Assembly (NCBI RefSeq): GCF_007655135.1
Contig: NC_045128.1
Span: forward strand, 30,598,811 to 30,662,810
DNA from: Punica granatum
Lineage: Eukaryota; Streptophyta; Magnoliopsida; Myrtales; Lythraceae
Length of the DNA stretch: 64,000 nt
Direction: 5' to 3'
Part shown: in pieces, positions 12,101 through 21,184 of the stretch
How positions within the stretch are numbered: position 1 is the first letter of the stretch
Layout of the letters: each line of letters opens with the position of its first letter
Translations under genes and position numbers: made by a program
Notes under the pieces: generated by a model
What the model was told of the DNA's origin: nothing
Database searches by the model: none
What the model saw: the letters and a program-made list of their open reading frames with translations, nothing else

Positions 12101-13567
12101 GCGCTTGAGGCCAATAGCACATGGACTATCGAGCGATTGCCACCGGGGAAGCATCCAATTGATTGTAGATGGGTATATAAGATCAAGCGTCGAGCTGATG
12201 GGAGCATAGAGAGGTATAAAGCTCGACTTGTTGCAAAGGGATTCACTCAGGTCGAAGGAGTGGACTTCAATGAGACATTCGCACCACCCGTGTCAAAAAT
12301 TGTCACTGTACGATGTCTGCTGGCTGTGGTTGTAGCGAAGGGATGGGAGATACATCAGATGGACGTGAACAATGCATTTCTGCATGGAAATCTCGATGAG
12401 GAAGTTTATATGCGTTTACCTCCTAGATATTCTTCCCGAGGGCCGGGATTGGTGTGTCGACTTCAGAAATCACTTTATGGGCTAAGGCAAGTTTCGTGAA
12501 ACTGGTATGCCAAACTTGCTAAATCTATGAGGCATTATGGATTCCGACAGTCTGGAGTAGATCATTCACTATTTGTTCTTAATCGTGACGATATTTTTCT
12601 TGCGGCATTGGTATATGTGGATGATATTCTAGTCGTTGGCAACAACCATGAACAATGCATCTCCTTCAAGCGATACCTTGATCGTTGTTTTCGCATTAAG
12701 GATTTGGGACCGGTACGGTATTTTATTGGGATTGAAGTGAGCAGAATGGAATTTGACCTTTTCCTTAATCAGAGAAAATATGCGCTCGATATTCTCACGG
12801 AGTGTGGGATGCTTGGTGCTCGACTATCCTCATTTCCAATGGAGTAATATCATGGATTGTCAGCAGGATCGGGAGTTCCTTTCGATGACCCTGGCAGATA
12901 TAGGTGGTTGGTTGGTCGTCTGATTTATCTAACAATTACGCGGCCGGAGCTTAGTTATCCTGTGCATATTCTATCTCAGTTTATGCAAGATCCTCATCAG
13001 GAACATTGGGATGCTGCGATGCGGGTACTTCATTACTTAAAACAATCTCCAGGTCAGGGAATTTTTCTTCGGCCAAAATCATTGGAGCTTGAAGTTTATT
13101 GTGACTCGGATTGGGCTAGTTGTCCCATGACCCGTCGCTCAATTACAGGATATTTTGTTACATTAGGAGGTTGTCCTATCTCCTGGAAAACGAAGAAACA
13201 ATCCATGGTGGCTCGTTCTTCAGCTGAAGCGAAGTATCGAGCCATGGCATGAGCGGTCAGTGAAATCTTATGGCTTCGAAGTTTGCTCAATTCTCTTGGA
13301 ATCAAATATAGTGAGCCTACTCGACTATTTTGTGACAATTAGGCTGCTTTACATATTGTAGCAAATCCAGTGTTTCACGAACGAACGAAGCATATAGAGA
13401 TAGATTGCCACTTTGTTCGTGAACACATTCGGTCTCATATCATTAAGACTTCGCATGTTCCTACGAAATTGCAACTTGTTGATATTTTTACGAAGGCTTT
13501 AGGACGAGATCGATTCCGCTTTCTCTTGGGCAAGTTGGGCATTCGGGATCCTCATGCTCCAACTTGA
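9157..13567 (+). pseudogene. Copia 1 gag-pol polyprotein, broken
   Basis: Gag begins near 9157. In-frame stops at 9484 (TAA) and 9988 (TAG) break gag, the second right after a CCHC zinc knuckle (CYHCGRPEHLKNSC). The protease motif DWIIDSGTSWHMTG is near 10350, where DSGT replaces the usual DSGA. A frameshift follows near 10450-10500. Pre-integrase LWHIRLGH and the integrase core lie in two frames (10521-11006 and 11058-11285). RT is spread over 12017-12847 with YVDD, and RNase H over 12857-13567 with DSDWA and AEAKYRAMA. At least nine disruptions make it non-functional. Between zinc knuckle and protease there is a Gln/Gly-rich spacer. Confidence 0.88.
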
Positions 13568-13574
13568 GGGGGAG
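13562..13574 (+). other. Polypurine tract of copia 1
   Basis: ACTTGAGGGGGAG lies immediately before the 3' LTR, the plus-strand priming site in LTR retrotransposons. Confidence 0.8.
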
Positions 13575-13761
13575 TATTGCAGAGTATATCTTGCCAAGAT
13601 TAGCGGAAATTTATTATCCTTGTATATTAACTAGCCTTATTAGTTACATACAAATTAGGCAATGGATAATTAGAATTCCTTTCCTCTTTTGATGTAATCA
13701 ACAATATATGTACACGTTTGAGTATCAATGAAATTCAAGCTTTTCAGCTCAGCAATTATCA
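13575..13761 (+). repeat. 3' LTR of copia 1
   Basis: 187 bp, starting TATTGCAGAG and ending CAGCAATTATCA, followed by the target-site duplication CCCTC. It is identical to the 5' LTR over its last 97 bases. Confidence 0.92.
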
Positions 13762-13878
13762 CCCTCCCATCCTTTTTTTGTTTTTGGTTCTTTAATCTTC
13801 GAAAATTTTATTTTTATTTTAAAATTACTTAATCTTTTTTTTTGTGACACATAACCTTTTCTTATTGGTTTCAAAATT

Positions 13879-14747
13879 GGAAAAATAACACCACATAACA
13901 TGAATTTTTTCATGTGTCACACTACATCACGAATTTAAATAATTTCACAATACAACACAAATTTTTTTCACCACACTGCACGCCGTTGGCATTCCGTCAA
14001 AAAATAGATGGAATGCTGACGTGGCAACATTTTCTGGAGTAATTTTGCACAAATTAGAATTTAAGGGACTTATGGCAAATTGAATAAAATAATATAAAAT
14101 TTAAAAATGGAATAAAAACTTATTGAGATTGGAGAATTAATGGGTTGGGAGCGCCCCTGCCAAATACCCAACCCCGATTGGGACCAAGCCGACGACCCCA
14201 ATCGTGGGGTGGGTGGCGATGGGGAGTTCCTGATAGACTATATATTCATTGAGTGTTCATCGACTTTGGATGATTAATATCCAATCAAAACACAATTAAG
14301 TGAGAATATGTGGGATCACTGTGAGTCATATTTACTACTTACATACATTCTTATTGGATGTTACTCAGCCATTTAGGTCAGTAAGATTCACTGAATATTT
14401 GCTCCGTGATCCCCCCATCCCAATTTTAGGGACCTAGCAACTGGGATCCCAAAATTGGAGGGTAGGAGGGTTCCCCATTGGCCACCAATCCCTTTCTTCC
14501 ATTGCGATCATTTTTTAAAAATTTTATATTATTTATTTAGTTTGTTTTAAGTCCCTCAAATTCTAGTTTGTGCGAAATTACCCAGAAGAAGTCGTCGTGT
14601 CAACATTCCGTCCATTTTTTGATGGAACACAAATGATGTGCTGTGTGGTGAAAAAAAAAAGTTTTGGGACTGTATCGTGAAATAATTTGAATTTGTGCTA
14701 CGGTATAAAAATTGAAAAAATTTCGTGTGGTGTGGTGTTATTTTTCC
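13879..14747. mobile_element. Mutator-like non-autonomous element with ~190 bp TIRs
   Basis: The left arm from GGAAAAATAACACCACA (13879) through about 14075 is matched by the reverse complement of about 14550-14747. Shared blocks include the AATTTTTTCA region, TTTTCACCACAC, a CCATCAAAAAATGGACGG-type block and the final AGAATTTGAGGGACTT. Candidate 9-bp target duplications TTTCAAAAT and TTTAGAAAT match at 7 of 9. Long TIRs with a 9-bp duplication point to MULEs. No transposase is encoded. The paralogous site in copy 1 near 4863 is uninterrupted. A smaller inverted-repeat element sits in its middle. Confidence 0.7.
14238..14403. mobile_element. MITE nested in the Mutator-like element
   Basis: The left side (ATATTCATTGAG, then GATTAATATCCAATCAAAA) is an imperfect inverted match to the right side (TTCTTATTGGATGTTACTCA, then CACTGAATAT). 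A similar palindromic unit is at 37535-37711. Boundaries are approximate. Confidence 0.45.
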
Positions 14748-15189
14748 TTTAGAAATCTCAGTTAGCATCTATTAAAGGAAAAAGTGACGGTAGGACCAAA
14801 GTTAGAAAAACATAAACGGTTTAGGATAAGAATGACAAGAAATGGTATAGGATGTGGAAAAAAGGCAAAGGTTGATTATACAAAATGTTTTCTTTTTTCT
14901 GAGAGAGAAACTGAAAGCATATAAACTTCTAAAGTCATTGATTAAATAAGACAATATGTAACCGTCGAAAAGAAAAATAAGACAATATAGAATCTTTGGG
15001 ACTAAGTAAATTGATAATCACTAGGACAATGCATATAATCAAATATATATATATATTGTATTAAATGGAAAAGATGGAGAAATCAATGGGAAAGTATGCT
15101 TATACAAATGCTTATGATCAAATATGCAAACGTCGCTCAATTAATCGAAAGATTTCAAAAAGTGAGACGATCAAGTGAAGAAGGCTAGC

Positions 15190-16104
15190 ATGGTGGGAAA
15201 ATTCCAAATGTCCCGATCTTTATTTTAATATATATCTGCTTCAAAGTTGCTGAATGCTAATAAGGTGAGGGCGATCGCTATAACCCTCACTATCTTGTTG
15301 TGTCGGTTATATGCAATGGTGAAAAATATGGAATATCTTTGGATTACTCTTCAGCGGTGGGTTTGATGTTCCATGATTTATTCCTCGAAACATCGGGCCA
15401 TGGTTTTGACTATTATACGGTATTCAAATATGGCAAAATGCCGGTGGGGTTTATCCCCACATCGTCTACGATTGCCCTCTCTCTCTTTAGGCAGGCAGAT
15501 TCTTGGTTTCTTCCCAGGCCCATGCCTTGCCTGAGTTTAGGATCCCCTTTATTCACTTATTTATTGAGCCTGGTGTGGAATCAGCTCCAGTCCTTCTGGT
15601 TTGCACTAAAGTGCCTTACTTAAGTAGCCCTCCAGATGCTTTACAAAGGAAGAAGAAAGAAGTTTTCTCAAAAGAAAATCGTTGGAGTATACTACAGTAT
15701 ATGGACATGGAAAATGCAACGAAGTACTTACAAAAATTGGCTGTGGTTACTGCATAGATTCTACTCTCTCTTTTTTTTTTCCGCTGAATTAAAGGGCAAG
15801 AGGGGGAGACTAACTTCCCTATGGAGACCAGAGGGACTCCACAGCTGCCATGGAATGTTCCATTCGTCCGAATAGGTAAAGTGCTCGATGAGATATAGCC
15901 CACCTAGGTTACAATGATCCCACCAAAGTGCACAGTGAATCAAAACAGCTCTCATAAGGTAGATGACAACGGTCTACTAACGTAAATGCTTTCGTGTTTA
16001 AGTCGAGTTTCGACCCCTCAACTTTCCCTTTGAAAGACGAAGTCCATTACTAACTGAGGTACCACTTTGGTCGTTGCATAGATTCTGCTTCAATCAGTCA
16101 GAAT
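15190..16104 (+). pseudogene. DUF26 (ginkbilobin-like) copy 2, pseudogene
   Basis: Homologous to the gene at 5444. The start region is present (ATG at 15190), but one base is lost in the second codon, so the frame ends after 12 codons. A TAA also stands in the codons just after the signal peptide. The domain start through GFDYYT is readable near 15300-15430. A block of about 250 bp with no similarity to the other copies is then inserted (about 15434-15686). The C-x8-C-x2-C region resumes at about 15690-15760, a SINE interrupts it, and the remainder ends in a TCTA microsatellite near 16105. The last third, with two of the six cysteines, is missing. Confidence 0.85.
15763..16074 (-). mobile_element. 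tRNA-derived SINE with 12-bp TSD
   Basis: A 312 bp insertion flanked by the direct repeat TGCATAGATTCT at 15751-15762 and 16075-16086. Read on the minus strand it begins near GTGGTACCTCAGTTAGTAAT (box A-like), has GGGGTCGAAACTCG about 40 bases on (box B-like), and ends in a poly(A) with GA tail, seen as T/TC runs at 15763-15780. Poly(A), long variable target duplication and pol III boxes together identify a SINE. It sits exactly inside the DUF26 copy 2 coding region; copies 1 and 3 are the empty sites. Confidence 0.85.
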
Positions 16105-16125
16105 ATCTATCTATCTATCTATCTA
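16105..16125. repeat. (TCTA)n microsatellite
   Basis: About five TCTA repeats replace the rest of the DUF26 copy 2 coding sequence. Homology to copies 1 and 3 ends exactly here. Confidence 0.8.
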
Positions 16126-16268
16126 CCCTCCAATAAAATATGTGAGGGGTAATCCAATCCAATATTTTTGAAAATCTCAAAATTACCCCCGCCCCGCCCC
16201 TTCACCTCTCTTCTTTGCACGTCAAAAATTTGCACCTCTCCTGTTTTGCTATCATCCTCTTTCGTGCT

Positions 16269-16447
16269 TATGAGATTAGACGAATTGGCTGAAACCTCAA
16301 CTTTCTGTTGGAGGTGTTCTGTATTGAATTAAATAGAGTTGTACATAACATGTTTTAGGAAATAAATAAATGCAGAATAATTACATAATTATGATACAAT
16401 CACTATACTAGGAAAGCTAGGATTTGAAATCACTATTTCCTCTATTA
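16269..16447 (-). repeat. 3' LTR of copia 2
   Basis: 179 bp. It contains the last ten codons and stop of the polyprotein. It is identical to 21006-21184 except for one C/T difference. Confidence 0.93.
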
Positions 16448-19400
16448 CTCCCCCGCAAGCGCAACGGGGAGTCTTCCACGTGAAGCTTGGATCTGAGAGT
16501 AGAGAATCGAATAGAGGAGAGTCCCTTGGTAAGACCGTCAGCGAGTTGATCTTCAGAATTAATAAATTGAATATGAAGCTGACCTCGCATAAAACGTTCT
16601 CGAACAAAGTGGTAATCAATTTCAATATGTTTTGTTCGAGCATGAAAGACAGGATTCGCCGTGAGATAAATGGCGGATATATTATCACACCAAAGCGTAG
16701 GAGCTTGATGTTGTGGAAAACCCAACTCTTGAAGCAACAACTGAAGCCAAATTATCTCTGCAGTAGCATTAGCAAGACTTTTGTATTCAGACTCAGTGCT
16801 GGAACGAGAGACCGTGCGTTGTTTCTTCGAGCTCCAAGAAACTGGATTAGATCCAAGAAAAATGATGAAGCCACTAACAGACCGCCTATCATCAGGATTG
16901 CCTGCCCAGTCAGCATCAGAGTAACCATGAAGTGCTGAAATGGAGCCCGATCGAAGATGAAGACCATAAGTAATAGTACCTTTGAGATACCGTAAAATGC
17001 GCTTTACTGCAAGCCAGTGAGTCACAGAGGGTTTATGCATGAATTGGCAGACTTGGTTAACGGCATAAGCAATATCTGGTCTAGTGAGAGACAGATATTG
17101 TAGACTTCCAACAACACTGCGGTAGAGAGAGGGATCCTCAAACGGGTGACCATCATGAAGAGACAGTCGAGAGCCAGCAGAAACAGGTGAACTGATAGGC
17201 TTGCAATCAAGCATGGATGTCCGGACAAGAATATCATGAATATACTTGGACTGCGTCAAATATAGGCCAGCAGAATCAGACTTAGCTTCCATGCCCAAGA
17301 AGAAATGAAGCGGACCAAGATCCTTCAGGGCAAATTCTTGGTGTAGTGCCGCTAAGATGGACTGGAACGGAGCACCCGGAGTCCCAGTTAAGATGATGTC
17401 GTCAACGTAAACCAGGAGATAAATAGCATAAGTCGAATGTTGGAGGATGAAAAGAGAAGAGTCTGCCTTCGAGTCATGAAATCCGAGCTTAAAGAAAAAA
17501 TTACTTAGACGTTGAAACCATGCACGCGGAGCTTGCTTAAGACCATAGAGGGAGCGTTTGAGACGACATACGTGATGAGGCCGTGAGGAGTCAATGAAAC
17601 CAGGAGGTTGGGACATATATACCTCTTCAGAAAGGTGCCCATGAAGAAATGCATTCTTCACATCAAGTTGTCGAACAGGCCACTGTAAGGAGACTGCAAT
17701 GGAGAGAATAGTGCGAATGGTGACCGGTTTGATGACCGGGCTGAAAGTTTCCTCGTAATCAACACCTTCTCTCTGATTAAAGCCCTTAGCTACCAAGCGC
17801 GCTTTATAACGGTCGATCGTGCCATCTGCCTTTTGTTTGATCCGATATACCCACTTACAGCCAACAATATTCTGCATGGGATTCGGTGGAACTAAATCCC
17901 AAGTATCATTCTGAAGTAAGGCCTGATATTCCTCCTGCATGGCAGTACGCCATTGAGAGTGCTTGCGTGCCTGGGCAAAGGAACGTGGTTCCTGCAAAGC
18001 AGTAGAGACAGAAAAGGCCGCAGGATGGCGTGAGATAACAAAGCGTGGAGGAGGAAGAGAGCCATCTTTAGCCCGTGTCACCATCTGATGTGTGTTTTGA
18101 GGAGCAGATGGACCAATGGTAGTCTGGATAGTTTCCACTAGGTCAGGAGGAACTGAAGTATCCTCAACAGAGGCAACAATACCTGTAGATTGGTCAATAT
18201 CGTCGGGTGCAACATCTATTGGAGTAGTGGATGTGGTTGGGACAAGATGGAGGATATCGGGTGGAACAGGAATATATAAGTTGTCAGGAGAAGCAGGAAA
18301 AGAAGTATTGAGATTAGAGAAGAGGGTACCAGGAGCTGAGGCAGAGCCCGAGGATGTCCTTGCATGTTCCACTGTGGTAGGCACGCCAGATCGAAGCGGA
18401 AAAGACTGTTCATCAAAGATAACTTGAGGAGATATGAAGATACGACCACTGATGGGATTGAGACATCGATATCCTTGATAATGTAATGGATAACCGAGAA
18501 AAACACAAGGCTGTGAACGAGGTTCTAATTTATGACGAGTATAAGGGCGCAAATATGGAAAGCAGAGACAACCAAAAACCCGGAGATGGCTATAATCAGG
18601 AGGGTGACCAAGCAAAATCTCATAAGGAGATTTAAACTGTAAGGATTTTGTGGGTAACCTGTTAATGAGATAGACAGCTGTTTCAAAGGCATAGTCCCAG
18701 TATTTAGAAGGTAAAGAAGAGTGAGAAATTAGGGAAAGACCCATATCTACTATGTGACGGTGTTTACGTTCAGCAGAGCCATTTTGCTGAGGAATATGAG
18801 GACACGAAATGCGGTGAAAAATTCCATTATTTTGCAATTCAGATTGAAAGGCAGCGGAAAGAAATTCTTTGGCACCATCGGACTGAAAATATTTGATTTT
18901 ATGACCATAGAGATTTTCGATTTGGAGACGAAAGGCACGAAAAATTTGTAGCACTTCAGATCAAGATTTCATGACATAAAACCAGGAAAATTTACTATAA
19001 TCGTCGAGGAAATGAATATAGTAGATGTTCCCAGTATGTGATTGAATTGGGGCTGGTCCCCAAATGTCAGTATGAATGAGTTCAAAGAGAGAAGTGCTCT
19101 TATGCTTGGTGAGAGGAAAAGAACAGTTTATTAATTTGTCTTGTTGACATGCAGAACAAACGAGTCCTACATGATCATTATTCAATAGGAAGGAAGAACT
19201 AAGAGCACGACGAACAATTGGAAAGGACGTATGACCGAGACGTTGATGCCATAGAGTACTGGAGACGGATGTAGAGAGATGAGCCTGAGGTTGACTGGCG
19301 TGCTTGCCTATCAGAGGAAAGCAGTAAAGTCCATCCTTAACTGGGCCTCGCAAAAGTTCCTGGCGTGTCTGTTGATCCTTAACAATAAAGCAGTCAGGAT

Positions 19401-20910
19401 GAAGTTCAAAAAAGCAAGTGTTATCTTGAGCAAATTTAGAGATGGAAATGAGATTTTTGGAGATATTAGGAGCATATAAAATATGATTCAAGTGGAGGGG
19501 GCGAGATGAGATTTTGATAGTGGAAGAACCAGAGGCAAATACAGGAAGAGATTTACCATCTCCAACATAGATGTGAATGGAGTGCGATGCCTCATCATGA
19601 ACGTTTAGATTGGCTAAATGGGAAGTGACATGATGTGTAGCACCTGAGTCCATATACCAATCAAGATCATGAAATCCCTGAGAAGATGCTTCAGCAATGT
19701 TAGCCTGAACACCAGAAAAATAATTGAATTGACAGAACGGAGCAGTATGCCCGGGCCGGTTGCAATTCTGGCATACAATAGATGCAGTCACTGGGCTGGA
19801 GGCAGAAGATGGGCCGCCCGGCATGTGAAATGGGCCGGTTTGAGTAGAGCCCATCGAATTAAAAGAGCCGGGCTGGGAGAAGAAACCGGGCCGGATAGTT
19901 CGCGTGTCTCGGGCCGGGTAGATGTTATAACCCGAACCGTAACCCGAACCGTTTCTGCCAAAATTAGCCCGTCCTCCCCGATTGCCTCCTGCAAAATTAG
20001 GGTTAGGGTTCGACAGAGGGCGTCCCTGTCCTCCTTGCCCTCTCGTGCCGCCGTGACCGCCATAGCTGGAGCTTCGGTGTTCATCGCCAGGCCCGTGATC
20101 ACGGTAAGTAATCCCTTGTCCGATTCCCTTTCCTTTGCCTCTGTTTTTTGCTTTTCCACCGTCGTTATTTCTGCGATAATCCATCCTTCCGCGACTGTCG
20201 GTGTAGTGGACTTCGGCCGGGGGTGGTCCAAGGATTCCGGAGAGAGGAGCAGGAGGCAGTTGCTGCGGTTGTTCGCGGGTAGCAGTGTACGACCGCCGTT
20301 CTTCATGTCCCATGAGCAACGAGGTTAGTTCATCTATACTCATTGTCACCATTGCATCTGATTTAGCTAGAATAAGCGACTCCCATTCAGGACCCAATCC
20401 AGTATAGATTCGTCGATTAACTTCTGTTGGAGTTTTGGATTTTCCAATTTGAGCAAAACTGAGAGCCTTTTTCTTGACATCGTTGATAAATTCCAGCATT
20501 GGTTTTGATCGTTTTTGCAGGTCACGCCACTGTTGCTCCAGAAGATCTTCTTGGGCGGCAGTCTGACTGAGAAATGTGGTCTCCAGAGAGTGCCAAGCCT
20601 CGTGAGAGGTCTTGGCGGAAAGGATGGTGAAGCCGATTTCTTCAGTCACGGCTAGCATAATGCAGGTGAGTGTGAATTTGTCTTTAGACGTCCACTGCAA
20701 GTGCTCTGGATTCTATAAAATGCTGCCATCTGGTCCTGTGATTGTTCTGTCAGGTTCTGATACTCGTCCTTCGGCATAGGGAAGAAGCCCGTAGGTTTCG
20801 AGTAGAGGGCTCATAATACCCTTCCAATATATGTAGTTTCGGCCATTTAATTTGACATGAATAGTAGGGATTGAGGAGGGAAGATTGATGGTTGAAGTTG
20901 GGTTAGCCAT
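16417..20910 (-). pseudogene. Copia 2 gag-pol polyprotein, two stop codons
   Basis: One frame of 1,498 codons from ATG at 20910 to the stop at 16417, interrupted only by TAG at 20713-20715 and TGA at 18961-18963; all three open parts are in the same frame. In order: gag N-terminal domain; CCHC knuckle CQNCNRPGHTAPFC; protease DWYMDSGATHHV; pre-integrase LWHQRLGH; integrase with HTDIWGP, a QSDGAKEF block and PQQNGSAERKHRH; RT with LVYVDDIILTG; RNase H with DADWAGNPDD and STESEYKSLA. This copia order is complete. The first stop is in the N-terminal part of gag, the second within the integrase core. Both would block a normal product, although elements can be mobilised in trans. Confidence 0.93.
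16448..16456 (-). other. Polypurine tract of copia 2
   Basis: GCGGGGGAG on the minus strand directly precedes the 3' LTR. Confidence 0.75.
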
Positions 20911-20993
20911 AGGGGACGAATGATTAGGAGGATCGGGAGAGAAAATTGAGATAGATTAGCCTAGTTGAGATCGACTGTATAGCTCGATCGCAG

Positions 20994-21005
20994 GCTCTGA
21001 TACCA
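20994..21005 (-). other. Primer-binding site of copia 2 (tRNA-iMet)
   Basis: TGGTATCAGAGC on the minus strand, directly after the 5' LTR end. The same primer as copia 1. Confidence 0.88.
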
Positions 21006-21184
21006 TATGAGATTAGACGAATTGGCTGAAACCTCAACTTTCTGTTGGAGGTGTTCTGTATTGAATTAAATAGAGTTGTACATAACATGTTTTAGGAAAT
21101 AAATAAATGCAGAATAATTACATAATTATGATACAATCACTATACTAGGAAAGTTAGGATTTGAAATCACTATTTCCTCTATTA
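21006..21184 (-). repeat. 5' LTR of copia 2
   Basis: 179 bp pair of 16269-16447. Promoter activity in U3 is expected from the family, but no specific TATA box is claimed. Confidence 0.93.

Larger units (their letters stand above)
8833..13761 (+). mobile_element. Ty1/copia retrotransposon 1, degraded
   Basis: A complete LTR element of 4,929 bp. Two 187 bp LTRs (8833-9019, 13575-13761) begin TATTG and end ATCA, i.e. TA...CA termini. The target-site duplication CCCTC is at 8828-8832 and 13762-13766. A tRNA-iMet primer site follows the 5' LTR, and a polypurine tract precedes the 3' LTR. The interior holds gag-pol in the order gag, protease, integrase, RT, RNase H, which defines copia, with many stops. 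The LTRs differ at 7 positions (about 3.7%), so insertion is older than that of copia 2. It lies inside duplication copy 2 and is absent from copy 1. Confidence 0.92.
8085..16104 (+). repeat. Segmental duplication, DUF26 unit copy 2 (interrupted)
   Basis: The same unit as copy 1, split by a copia element (8833-13761), a Mutator-like element (13879-14747), an insertion of about 250 bp at 15434-15686, and a SINE (15763-16074). With these removed, the remaining host pieces align collinearly with copy 1. Homology stops inside the DUF26 coding region at the TCTA microsatellite, so its 3' flank is lost. Confidence 0.78.
16269..21184 (-). mobile_element. Ty1/copia retrotransposon 2, young, near-intact
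   Basis: A 4,916 bp element on the minus strand. The 179 bp LTRs (16269-16447, 21006-21184) differ at one base only (C/T at 16417 versus its partner). The target-site duplication GTGCT is at 16264-16268 and 21185-21189. Read on the minus strand the LTR begins TAATAG and ends CTCATA, i.e. TA...TA termini, with the tRNA-iMet primer site directly abutting. The internal polyprotein frame is continuous except for two stop codons. One difference in 179 (0.56%) implies insertion within a few hundred thousand years at usual plant rates. Confidence 0.95.

Noticed and set aside
16480..16938. Open frame on the plus strand opposite copia 2
   Set aside because: Antisense shadow of the RNase H region of the minus-strand polyprotein; no independent family features.
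19669..20328. 219-codon plus-strand frame
   Set aside because: Shadow of the Gly/Arg-rich gag part of copia 2 on the other strand.
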